From Nocardioides stalactiti (GTDB taxonomy: Bacteria; Actinomycetota; Actinomycetes; Propionibacteriales; Nocardioidaceae): a stretch of DNA of 42,289 nucleotides. Every line of letters starts with the position of its first letter. The stretch's first letter is position 1. Where the stretch lies: NCBI RefSeq assembly GCF_014180715.1, contig NZ_JACEFC010000029.1, forward strand, positions 1 through 42,289. Direction: 5' to 3'. Under the pieces are notes generated by a model. That model searched no databases. It worked only from the letters and a program-made list of their open reading frames with translations, and was not told where the DNA came from. The translations under genes and the position numbers were made by a program. Shown one piece after another: positions 15,972-23,986 of the stretch.

Positions 15972-16650
15972 CCCGACGCCGACGCCGGTCGACCACGCTG
16001 GGCGGGTGAACTCGGACAAGGTCTACAGCACCCTCATCCCGATGGTCCGGCCGCTGGTGAAGGGCCGGATGGGGGCTGCCCGGCGCCGTCACTTCCAGGC
16101 TGTCCCCGTCCCGCCGGGCCGGGTCCTGTTCATCGGCGACAGCATCACCGAGGGCGGCCTGTGGCCCGACCTCCTCCCCGATCTGCTGACCTCCAACCGC
16201 GGCATCGGCGGCGAAGCGACCTACGACCTCCTCGAGCGGGTCGACAGCGCGATCAACGACCCGGTCGCCGTCTCGCTGCTCATCGGCACCAACGACCTCC
16301 ACGGCCCGCGGGAGCTCCGCAGCGTCGCCCAGGTCGCGCAGCGCTTCGAGGAGATCGTCCGCCGGATCCGCGACCGGGCGCCGAGCACGCACCTACTGGT
16401 CAACAGCGTGATGCCGCGCACCGAGCTGTTCCGCGACCGGCTCCGCGAGATCAACGAGCACTACCGCGAGATCGCCGCGCGCCATGACGCCACCTACGTC
16501 GACCTCTGGCCCACCTTCGCCGACGCCGACGGCGTGATCCGTCCCGAGCTCACCCGGGACAACCTGCACCTGACGCCGGCCGGCTACCTCGCGTGGGCCG
16601 AGGTGCTGCGTCCGCACCTGGCCCGGTTCGCGGTCACCCGTCCGTCCTGA
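15964..16650 (+). CDS. SGNH/GDSL hydrolase
   Basis: 228 residues from ATG 15964; a GTG at 16006 is an alternative. All four SGNH blocks can be seen: FIGDSIT with Ser60, the Gly block RGIGGEAT (about 79-86), IGTND with Asn110, and DNLHLTPAGY near the end with the Asp-x-x-His pair. Such enzymes are esterases or lipases, and several act on acetyl groups of sugars. It starts inside the end of the alpha/beta hydrolase gene. Its last 17 bases overlap the end of the convergent flippase gene. No signal peptide is evident. Confidence 0.87.
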   Translation: MPDPTPTPVDHAGRVNSDKVYSTLIPMVRPLVKGRMGAARRRHFQAVPVPPGRVLFIGDSITEGGLWPDLLPDLLTSNRGIGGEATYDLLERVDSAINDPVAVSLLIGTNDLHGPRELRSVAQVAQRFEEIVRRIRDRAPSTHLLVNSVMPRTELFRDRLREINEHYREIAARHDATYVDLWPTFADADGVIRPELTRDNLHLTPAGYLAWAEVLRPHLARFAVTRPS

Positions 16651-18085
16651 CCTTCCCGGTCAGCATCGCCCGGACCTCGGCGAACCCGACCGGGTCGAGG
16701 ACCCTGCTGGTCGCGATCCACACCGCGACGAACACGGCTGCGGAGGCGAAGAACGCCATCCCCACCGCCGGCACGGCGTGGGCGACGAGGCCGGCGCACA
16801 CCGACGCCACGACGACGCCGCCCAACGGGCGCGGCAGCGCGATGCTGCCGGTGATCCGCGTCAGTGCCTTCATCAGGACGACCGCCTGGAGCAGGAACGC
16901 GGCGCAGGCCGCGACGGCGGCCGCCGTCAGCCCCCACACCGGCAGCAGCCAGACGTTGAGCCCGACGTTGGCCGCGAGCGCACCGATGCTCGCCACCAGC
17001 ACGACGGGGTCGGGCCGCAGCGCCGTCAACACCGAGGCGCACAGGTGCATCACGCCGAAGAGCAGGGGCGCCGCGGCCAGCCCGAGCATGAGGCCGGGCG
17101 CGACGTACGCAGAGCCGAACAGCCAACCGACGAGGTCGTCCCCGCGCAGCGCGATGACCACCCCGAAAGGGAGGTAGATCGCACAGACGACCACCAGGGA
17201 CCGCTGCGCCCACAGCCGCACGTGCGCGGGGTCGTCGGGCCGGCTCGCGATCACCGGGACGTAGGCCCGCGACAGCGTCCAGCTGATGAAGAGGATCGAC
17301 TCGAAGATCCGGTAGCCGGCGCCGTAGACGCCGACGGCGTGGGTCCCGAGCAGGATGCCGATGAGCGCCGCGTCGATGCGGAAGACCCCCATCGCCGCGA
17401 TCGACCCGAGCCCGAGCACCGGCGCGGCCTCGAGGATCATCCGCGCCTCCTCGCGGCTCCCCCGGACGTGGAGCCGTACGCCGGCGCGGCGAGCGGCGAC
17501 GTGCATGCCCACGGCGCCCACGGCGGTCCCGAGCAGGTAACCGAGGGAGGCGTGGACGGCGCTGCCCGACACCGCCAACGCCCCGACACTGAGCACCAGG
17601 GCGGCGAACCGCTGCACCACGAGCACGACCGCGCTCAGCTGCTGGCGCTGGCGGGCGCCGCAGGCCGCGCGCGAGGCGTCGCACCACGTGTCCAGCAGGC
17701 CGCTGGCGACGAGGAGCGCCACCACCGTGGCCGCCTGCACCGGCATGGTCGCGTAGAGGATCCCGGTGGTGAGGACCAGCACCGCGAGGGACAGCACGAC
17801 CCGGATCAGGTAGAGCGCGCCGTAGCAGCGGTCGAGCAGTGCGGGCTGCGCGCTGCCGAGCTGGACGACTCGCGCGTCGAGGCCCAGGGAGGGCACCACC
17901 GCGACGAGCAGCCCGAGGCTCAGGCCGAACGAGAGGAGGCCGAAGTCGTGGACCCCGAGCACGCGGGCCATCACGAGGAACATCACGAAGGTCGCGACCT
18001 TCCCGAGGAGCTCCGAGGCGGCGAGTGCCAGCACCGCGGCGCCGGTTCGGCGCAGCGTCTCCGCCTCCTCGGCGGCGACCGTCAT
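16634..18085 (-). CDS. Polysaccharide flippase (Wzx/MATE-like), last gene of EPS unit 2
   Basis: 483 residues with about 12-14 hydrophobic segments along the whole chain, starting with GAAVLALAASELLGKVATFVMFLVMARVLG, which is the typical first-helix pair of polysaccharide-transport flippases (given here in parts: LGKVATFVMFLVMARVLG). FDFGLLSFGLS-like text follows as HDFGLLSFGLSLG. It would move an undecaprenyl-linked oligosaccharide across the membrane. The start at 18085 overlaps the upstream stop by 4 bases. It is the second flippase of the cluster; the first is fused to a ligase domain. Confidence 0.87.
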   Translation of the reverse strand: MTVAAEEAETLRRTGAAVLALAASELLGKVATFVMFLVMARVLGVHDFGLLSFGLSLGLLVAVVPSLGLDARVVQLGSAQPALLDRCYGALYLIRVVLSLAVLVLTTGILYATMPVQAATVVALLVASGLLDTWCDASRAACGARQRQQLSAVVLVVQRFAALVLSVGALAVSGSAVHASLGYLLGTAVGAVGMHVAARRAGVRLHVRGSREEARMILEAAPVLGLGSIAAMGVFRIDAALIGILLGTHAVGVYGAGYRIFESILFISWTLSRAYVPVIASRPDDPAHVRLWAQRSLVVVCAIYLPFGVVIALRGDDLVGWLFGSAYVAPGLMLGLAAAPLLFGVMHLCASVLTALRPDPVVLVASIGALAANVGLNVWLLPVWGLTAAAVAACAAFLLQAVVLMKALTRITGSIALPRPLGGVVVASVCAGLVAHAVPAVGMAFFASAAVFVAVWIATSRVLDPVGFAEVRAMLTGKVRTDG

Positions 18086-19179
18086 CGGGAGATCAGCCGC
18101 TGGACGGCGGCCCTGGGGAGCGAGGCCTTCACCCGCTGGCGGGTCGCCTGCTCGAGGTCGTCGACGGTGGCGATCCAACGGTGCGATGCCGCCCGCAGGT
18201 GGTGGCGGTGGGTGTCGACGTTGCCGTACTTGCCGTCGGCGACGCCACGCAGCCAGTCGAAGCACGTCACCGTCTCGTCCTGCTGTGCCCGCAGCACGGC
18301 GGTCAGGTCGCAGAGCGTCCCGGCCCAGTACTGCTGGAAGTCCTCGGAGACCCGGCCGTCGGCGAGCCGGTGGACGTCACCGTCGACCATCACCACGCCG
18401 TAGCCCGCGAGCACCTCGTCGACGATCAGGAGGTCGACGATCCCCCGACCGTTGGCCACGGCACCGCGCACGGTCGCCTCGTAGAACGCCCGGTTGGCGT
18501 CGTCGTCGAGGTGGCTGCGCCGTCCGAGCCCGTGGTCACGGTCCCGCCGCAGGTCCACGACGGCGGTCAGCCAGCGGTCCAGGGTCGTCGCGTCGGTGAT
18601 CGCGACGAGCTCCCAGGAGCGGTCGTCCTCCTCGAGCCGCTTGCGCGCCACGGTTCCCTTGCGGATCCGGTTCTTCGACGCCTTGTAGTCGGTGCCGATA
18701 CCGACGATCGACCGCATCTCCGGCCCGTCCTCGAGCCGACCGTCGAGCCGGGTCAGCAGTCCGGCCATCACCGCGTCGTCGGCGGCCAGCTGCTCGAGGT
18801 CGACCGACCAGCGACGCAGGCCCAGCACCCAGCCGGCGACGGCGTCGGCGAGCAGGTCGGCGGCGGCCTCGTCGTCGTAGAAGAACCGGCCGTAGTCGTT
18901 GAGCTCCCCGCCGAGGAGCTCGACCCGGCGCGTGCCGCGGCGCGTCGTGAGGCTGAGGGCGGCGACGCCGACCGTCCGGCCGCCCCGGTCGACCGTGATG
19001 ACGACCGGCGCGCCGGGCAGGTGCCGCCCGGCGGCGAGCAGCCACGACGAGGAGGTGCAGAACGCGGTGCTGTGGCGGTCGACGAAAGCCGCCAGCTCCT
19101 CGAGAGCGGTGATCGCGGCATCGCCGACGGCGACGCTCGCAGTCCCGGTCCCGCGGGCGTCTCGGGTCTCGGTGGTCAT
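18082..19179 (-). CDS. GNAT-superfamily acyltransferase (CelD/FemAB-like)
   Basis: 365 residues from ATG 19179. The central and C-terminal parts resemble the acetyltransf_6 / CelD-BcsL group found in exopolysaccharide loci, with an RRDRDHGLG segment and GRGIVDLLIVDEVLAGYGVVMVDGD typical of a GNAT beta-strand pair (shown in part as LLIVDEVLAGYGVVMVDGD), then YWAGTLCDLTAVLRAQQDET. Members of this group are thought to transfer an acyl or aminoacyl group onto a sugar or cell-wall precursor. It is bracketed by 4-base overlaps with both neighbours. Donor and acceptor unknown. Confidence 0.7.
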   Translation of the reverse strand: MTTETRDARGTGTASVAVGDAAITALEELAAFVDRHSTAFCTSSSWLLAAGRHLPGAPVVITVDRGGRTVGVAALSLTTRRGTRRVELLGGELNDYGRFFYDDEAAADLLADAVAGWVLGLRRWSVDLEQLAADDAVMAGLLTRLDGRLEDGPEMRSIVGIGTDYKASKNRIRKGTVARKRLEEDDRSWELVAITDATTLDRWLTAVVDLRRDRDHGLGRRSHLDDDANRAFYEATVRGAVANGRGIVDLLIVDEVLAGYGVVMVDGDVHRLADGRVSEDFQQYWAGTLCDLTAVLRAQQDETVTCFDWLRGVADGKYGNVDTHRHHLRAASHRWIATVDDLEQATRQRVKASLPRAAVQRLISR

Positions 19180-19958
19180 GGTCGGGCAACCCCCCGGGAT
19201 TCGGTGGCGAGCTCCCCCGCCCAGTCCTGCGCTGCCGCCCAACGCAGGCGACGGCGGTGCTTCAGTGCGCGACCCCGGTCGATCCGGCGCGCGGTGACCT
19301 GGGACGCGTAGGTCCGCAGCGCCAACCAGCGCAGCTGGACCGCGAGCGCCGGACGTTCCTCCGGCGTCGCGAGGTCGACCAGCGTCCGCCAGGCAGCGTG
19401 CGCGAGCTCGGCGTCCTCCAGGTCGACGACGACCATCACCAGGTCCTGGTGACGCGGGCCGCGCGAGGTCAGCTCCCAGTCGATGACAGTCACCGCGCCG
19501 TGCGCGCTGGTGTCGAGGACGTTGCTGCGGTGGAAGTCGTTGTGCACCGTCGCATCCCGCGGAAGCTGCTCGAAGGCGGCTCGGGTCGCGAGGAAGGTGC
19601 GCGGGTCCACGCCCGCGGCGACCATCTTGGCGGCCCGCACCGGGAACGACGTACGACGAGCGCGCCAGGCGTTCTCCGTCGTCGCGAAGTCCGGGCACGG
19701 CAGGTCCTGGATCTGCAGCGCAGCCTCGAAGGCGGCATCGACGTAGCGGCTGCTCTCCCCGGTGGCCTCGACCACGCGTCGGCTCACCAGCCACCGGTCC
19801 GCGGGGTCCTTGGCCACCGTCTCGGCGGTGGTGACGCCATGGGCCGACGCCCACCGGCGGCCCTCGAACTCCTGCCGGATGCGGGTCTGGTCGAGCGGGC
19901 TCCGGGCGACCTGGACGACCAGGTCGGGATCGCGGAGGAAGGCGTCGAGGTCGGTCAC
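19176..19958 (-). CDS. Small APH-fold phosphotransferase in the EPS cluster
   Basis: 260 residues from GTG 19958. The kinase C-lobe is clear: HNDFHRSN at 139-146 (catalytic loop with Asp141) and VIDWE with metal-binding Asp160. The N-lobe is short and a convincing ATP-contacting Lys is hard to place (VVQVARSPLD where other members have a Lys/Arg strand). It is tightly coupled to galE and the GNAT gene by 4-base overlaps, so a sugar or polyprenol-linked intermediate is a more likely substrate than an aminoglycoside. Resistance should not be inferred. Confidence 0.78.
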   Translation of the reverse strand: MTDLDAFLRDPDLVVQVARSPLDQTRIRQEFEGRRWASAHGVTTAETVAKDPADRWLVSRRVVEATGESSRYVDAAFEAALQIQDLPCPDFATTENAWRARRTSFPVRAAKMVAAGVDPRTFLATRAAFEQLPRDATVHNDFHRSNVLDTSAHGAVTVIDWELTSRGPRHQDLVMVVVDLEDAELAHAAWRTLVDLATPEERPALAVQLRWLALRTYASQVTARRIDRGRALKHRRRLRWAAAQDWAGELATESRGVARP

Positions 19959-20962
19959 GAGGCGAGCCCGATCCCGGGGAGGACGTGCTCGCGACGGTCG
20001 AACCACTGCAGGGTGTGGGCGATCCCTGCGGTCACGTCGTGCTCTGCGCGCCAGCCGAGGAGTCGCTCGGCCAGGTCGGTCCGGGTGGCCGCGCCGGCCT
20101 GGTCCCCGGGGCGGCGCGGGGCCTCGACGACCCGGAGCCGCTGGCCGGTGACCCGCTCGAACGCGGACACCAGCTCACGGACCGTGGTCCCGCGGCCCGT
20201 CCCCAGGTTGAGCGCCAGGTGTCGCTCGTCGCCGAGCACGCGGTCGAAGTCCTCGACGGCCCGGACATGGGCACGGGCGAGGTCCCAGACGTGCACGTAG
20301 TCCCGCAGCCCGGTGCCGTCCGGCGTCGGGTAGTCGGTGCCGGTGATCGTGAACGGCGTCCGCGACCGGTGGGCGCGGACGATGCACCCCAGGACCGCGC
20401 TCGGCTCGGGCAGCTGCGGCCCGGTCCGCAGCAGCGGGTCGGCGCCGATGGGGTTGAAGTAGCGCAGCGAGAGCGCGCGCAGGTCGCCCGCCGCCGCCAG
20501 GTCGCCGAGGACGGTCTCGACCATCGCCTTCGTGCGTGCGTAGGGGCTGGCCGGCGCCCACGGCGATGACTCGTCGACCGACAGGTCCGCGCCGGGAGCG
20601 TAGATCGACGCCGAGCTGCTGAAGACGACGCGGTCGACGCCGTTGTCGGCCAGCGTCTCGACCAGGTCGAGCGTGCCGACCACGTTGGTCCGGTAGTACG
20701 CTGCCGGCCGCGCCACCGACTCCGGCACGACGACCCGCGCGGCGCAGTGGATCGCGACCTCGATCCCGGGGTGGCGCCGCAGGATCCGCCGGACCAGCGA
20801 CCGGTCCGCCACGTCGCCGACGTAGCAGTCCCGACCGGCGACGAGCTCGCGCCGTCCCGTCGAGAGGTCGTCGAGCACGATCGGTCGGTGACCGGCGTCG
20901 GCCAGCGCGAGGACCACGGCGCTGCCGATGTAGCCGGCTCCCCCGGTCACGAGGACGTCCAC
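19955..20962 (-). CDS. galE: UDP-glucose 4-epimerase-like NAD-dependent sugar epimerase
   Basis: 335 residues from GTG 20962, chosen because it directly precedes DVLVTGGAGYIG (NAD-binding motif at 7-13) and starts 2 bases after the upstream stop; GGTGAG is upstream. The extended SDR triad is visible: FSSSASIYAP for Ser and SPYARTK for Tyr and Lys. RYFNPIGAD and DGTGLRDYVHVWDLARAH are GalE signatures. It would supply UDP-galactose or a related epimerised sugar for the exopolysaccharide. Exact substrate could be another UDP-hexose. Confidence 0.88.
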   Translation of the reverse strand: MDVLVTGGAGYIGSAVVLALADAGHRPIVLDDLSTGRRELVAGRDCYVGDVADRSLVRRILRRHPGIEVAIHCAARVVVPESVARPAAYYRTNVVGTLDLVETLADNGVDRVVFSSSASIYAPGADLSVDESSPWAPASPYARTKAMVETVLGDLAAAGDLRALSLRYFNPIGADPLLRTGPQLPEPSAVLGCIVRAHRSRTPFTITGTDYPTPDGTGLRDYVHVWDLARAHVRAVEDFDRVLGDERHLALNLGTGRGTTVRELVSAFERVTGQRLRVVEAPRRPGDQAGAATRTDLAERLLGWRAEHDVTAGIAHTLQWFDRREHVLPGIGLAS

Positions 20963-20964
20963 CC

Positions 20965-21786
20965 TCAGCTCACCGCCCTCGTGCGTGCGCACTCCCCCGG
21001 CACCCGGGGCAGCACACCGACCGGGACGGGGTAGGCGAGCACGCGTCGTACCCGGAGCCGGTCCGGGACGGCGTGGAAGAGCCGCAGCCGGATCGCCGCG
21101 GTCGTGCGGTCACCGAAGCAGTAGTAGCGCCCGGAGATGACCTGGGCGACCTCGCCGCTCTGATCGACCAGGATCGCCTGGACGGCCACGAACCCGGAGA
21201 GCCGCGGTCCCCGGGCGGTCAGCCGCGCCGTCACGACGGTGTCGTCGTCGAACCGCTTCAGCGCGAGGTCGCTCGCGCTCACCCGGGCGCGCGTGGGACC
21301 GCGTCGTACCCGGGTGGAGATGGCCTGGACGTCGACCTCGGCGATCTCCCCGACGTCGTCACCGACCGGGGCGAACAGGCCGTACTCCTTGCCGGGCGGC
21401 AGGCCGACGATGGTGCAGCACACGTCCCGCGGCGTCCCGGTCGTGGTCACGACCATGGTGCCGTTGACGTCGACGCCGGTGATCCGGACCCGGGCGCTGT
21501 TGATGTGGGTGTCGGTGTTGTTGCGCACGACGACAGCGAGCTGGCCGCTGGCGCGCCCCCACCCCACCACCTCGAGCATCGAGTACTCCTCGTCCGGCTG
21601 GTCAGGGTCGGCCGGCACCGTGGGGGTGGGCAGCACGGTGACGGTCGGTCCGGGCGCCTCGGCGTCGTGGTCGTCGCCGATCACGCCGGACAGCAGCTGG
21701 AACCCCGCGACGAACCCCAGCAGGACCAGTCCCATCCCGGCGGTCACCGGCCAGCTGCGGCGCTGCCGGGCGTCCCAGGGGCTCAT
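20965..21786 (-). CDS. Membrane-anchored protein of unknown function in the EPS cluster
   Basis: 273 residues. A short cytoplasmic start (MSPWDARQRRSWP) is followed by one hydrophobic helix (about 15-33) and a Pro/Thr-rich linker with a run of aspartate (about 38-65), then an outer domain of beta character (LAVVVRNNTDTHINSARVRI, then further strand-rich text). The region resembles immunoglobulin-like FxLYD-type modules, but I do not recognise a family. A Cys-Cys pair (RDVCCTIV) and single Cys residues near the C-terminus could form disulfides outside the membrane. ATGA overlap with the GT4 gene. It may be an assembly or anchoring factor. Confidence 0.7.
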   Translation of the reverse strand: MSPWDARQRRSWPVTAGMGLVLLGFVAGFQLLSGVIGDDHDAEAPGPTVTVLPTPTVPADPDQPDEEYSMLEVVGWGRASGQLAVVVRNNTDTHINSARVRITGVDVNGTMVVTTTGTPRDVCCTIVGLPPGKEYGLFAPVGDDVGEIAEVDVQAISTRVRRGPTRARVSASDLALKRFDDDTVVTARLTARGPRLSGFVAVQAILVDQSGEVAQVISGRYYCFGDRTTAAIRLRLFHAVPDRLRVRRVLAYPVPVGVLPRVPGECARTRAVS

Positions 21787-22871
21787 CGGACCGCTCCGGT
21801 GCCGGCCGGGCGCACGACCGGGAACCCGGTCAGCCGTGCGTAGACGTGCTCGTAGCCGGCGAGCATCCGATCGGTGCCGAAGCGCTCGGCGGCGAGCGCA
21901 CGGCCGCAGGCTGCCCACGTGGTCCGGGCTGCGGGCGCGTCGACCATCTCCGCGAGGGCCGCGCGCAGCGCGGGCACCGAACCCGGCTGGACCAGTCGGA
22001 CAGCGGACTCGAGGTCGACGAGACCGCCGACGCGCGAGGCGACGACGGGGAGCCCGGCGGCCAGGGCCTCGAGCACCGAGACCGGCAGCCCCTCCCAGTC
22101 GCTGGGCAGGACCAGGAAGTCGCTCGCCGCGACCAGCCGGGGGACGTCGGTGCGGGCACCGAGGACGCGGACGCCCTCGCCGTACCCGGCGCGCTGGACG
22201 GCGGCCTCGATCCGGCCGCGGTGGGGACCGTCGCCAGCGACGAGCAGGGTCGACCGGTCGGCGACCCCGCCCCACGCGTCGAGGAGCAGGTCGTGCCGCT
22301 TCTGGTCGACGAGGCGGGCGAGGCACAGCCCGACGACCCGGTCGGGGGCCAGCCCGAGCTCGGCCCGGGCCCGGTCCCGCGGGTACGACGGCAACGGCGG
22401 CACCGCGTTGCGCACGACGTCGATCCGGTCCGACGGGTAGCCGTGGTGCTCGAGCTGGGTCTTGAGGTGCGGCGAGACCACCACCACCCGGTCGCTGGCC
22501 CAGCGCAGGATGCGCGCGGCCGCGGCGACCTCCGGTCCGGCGACGCCGTGGAGCGTCGACAGGATCGGGACCCGGCGACCGAAGGTGGCGCGGGCGAGCA
22601 GGGTCGCCTTCGGGTTGTGGGCGTGCACGAGGTCGGGAGTGCCGAGCGCACGGAGCCGGGCGCGGGCCCGGACCAGGTCGACCGGGTTCCGTCCGACCAT
22701 CGTCACCGGCAGGTGGGCGACGCCGGCGAGCTCGAGCTCGCGGACCCGATGACCGGGCGTGCTAGCGACCAGCACGTCGTCTCCACGGGCGGCCGCGGCA
22801 CTCGCCACCGTCGTGGCCACGGTCTCCGCCCCGCCGACACCGAGCTCGGCGATGACCGTCACGATCCTCAT
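21783..22871 (-). CDS. Glycosyltransferase family 4
   Basis: 362 residues. The N-terminus MRIVTVIAELGVGGAETVA has the GGAE loop of GT4 enzymes; the C-terminal half has VVGLCLARLVDQKRHDLLLDA (the acceptor/donor strand; core LARLVDQKRHDLLL), VAGDGPHRGRIE and DWEGLPVSVLEALAAGLPVV, with the EX7E motif Glu residues. It would add a sugar from a nucleotide donor to the lipid-linked oligosaccharide on the inner membrane face. It overlaps the GT4 gene upstream by 4 bases, and the two enzymes are related but distinct (second copy begins MRIVQLITQTRGG). Confidence 0.92.
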   Translation of the reverse strand: MRIVTVIAELGVGGAETVATTVASAAAARGDDVLVASTPGHRVRELELAGVAHLPVTMVGRNPVDLVRARARLRALGTPDLVHAHNPKATLLARATFGRRVPILSTLHGVAGPEVAAAARILRWASDRVVVVSPHLKTQLEHHGYPSDRIDVVRNAVPPLPSYPRDRARAELGLAPDRVVGLCLARLVDQKRHDLLLDAWGGVADRSTLLVAGDGPHRGRIEAAVQRAGYGEGVRVLGARTDVPRLVAASDFLVLPSDWEGLPVSVLEALAAGLPVVASRVGGLVDLESAVRLVQPGSVPALRAALAEMVDAPAARTTWAACGRALAAERFGTDRMLAGYEHVYARLTGFPVVRPAGTGAVR

Positions 22872-23983
22872 GCCGCCACCTCCTCGTAGACGTCGAGGAG
22901 AGCGCGGACGCTGCGGTCCACGTCGAACCGGTCCGCGACCCGCTGACGGCCCGCGGCGGCGAGCCGCTGCCGGAGGCCCGGGTCACCGACGAGCCTGGCC
23001 AGGGCCGCAGCCAGCTGGTCGACCGAACCGGGGTCGACGAGGATCCCGTCGACGCCGTCGCGGACGATCTCGGGGATGCCGCCGACCCGGGTCGCCACCA
23101 CGGGGACGCCGGAGGCCATCGCCTGGAGCAGAGCCATCGGGCACGCCTCGGCGGCGGACGGCAGGACGAAGACGTCGGCCCCGCGCACGAAGGGCGCGGG
23201 GTCGGTCTGGAAGCCCGCGAGGTCGACCCGGTCGGAGCTCCCGGTCTCGGCGACGACCGCCTCGATCCGGGCGCGCTCGGGACCGTCGCCGACGAGCTGG
23301 AGCTCGATCCCGTCCACCCGGGCGGCAGCACGCACCAGGTCCGGCACCCGCTTGACCGGCGCCATCACGCCGAGCCAGGTCACCCGCAGCCGACCGGCCG
23401 CCGGGCTCTGCGCGGCCTCCGCCGTCGGGGAGGTCCAATCCTGGCCCACCCCGTTGTGCACCACGTGCACGCGGTCGGCGGGCAGGCGGACACGGTCACG
23501 GGCATAGGCGGCCAGCGCCTCGCACGGGACGACGACCGAGGACCGCCGACTGGTGGCGAGGAGACGCTCGACCAGCAGGTAGTCGATCTTGTGCCGCAGC
23601 CCGGCGGGGGCGATCGGCAGGTTGCCGGGCACCAACGCGGCGAGCTCGTCGGGCACGCCGTGGAGCGTGTAGACCGACGGCACCTGGCGCAGGCTCGGCA
23701 ACGCTCGGCCCACCAGCCCGGCGCGCCGGTCCTGGAGGTGGACGACGTCCGGCCGGACGCTGGTGACCGCGGCCACGACCGCACGGGCGCCCGCCCGATC
23801 GGTCCTGGTGGTCATCTCGGCGACCTCGGTGCGGACGCCGTGGCCCTCGAGGACGTCGAGGTGGCCCCCCGGCGGTGCGACGACGTGGCTCTCGTGACCG
23901 AGGCGAGCGAGCTCGACCGCGGTGACCAGGGCATGGTCGACCGGGCCGCCGCGGGTCTGGGTGATCAGCTGGACGATGCGCAT
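22868..23983 (-). CDS. Glycosyltransferase family 4
   Basis: 371 residues with AGAGGA upstream. N-terminal MRIVQLITQTRGGPVDHAL, a Rossmann-like first domain, and the C-terminal GT4 block LVGDGPERARIEAVV, then SAAEACPMALLQAMASGVPV, which corresponds to the EX7E region with the second Glu replaced by Gln (EACPMALLQ). It starts 3 bases after the flippase-ligase gene stop, so it is the second gene of unit 2. The altered EX7E motif is a departure from the family but GT4 enzymes vary at this site. Confidence 0.9.
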   Translation of the reverse strand: MRIVQLITQTRGGPVDHALVTAVELARLGHESHVVAPPGGHLDVLEGHGVRTEVAEMTTRTDRAGARAVVAAVTSVRPDVVHLQDRRAGLVGRALPSLRQVPSVYTLHGVPDELAALVPGNLPIAPAGLRHKIDYLLVERLLATSRRSSVVVPCEALAAYARDRVRLPADRVHVVHNGVGQDWTSPTAEAAQSPAAGRLRVTWLGVMAPVKRVPDLVRAAARVDGIELQLVGDGPERARIEAVVAETGSSDRVDLAGFQTDPAPFVRGADVFVLPSAAEACPMALLQAMASGVPVVATRVGGIPEIVRDGVDGILVDPGSVDQLAAALARLVGDPGLRQRLAAAGRQRVADRFDVDRSVRALLDVYEEVAA

Positions 23984-23986
23984 CTT

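Noticed and set aside
19176..19958. Antibiotic resistance gene (aminoglycoside phosphotransferase)
   Set aside because: Only the general kinase fold is shared; the N-lobe is reduced and the gene is embedded in an EPS operon, so resistance is not supported.
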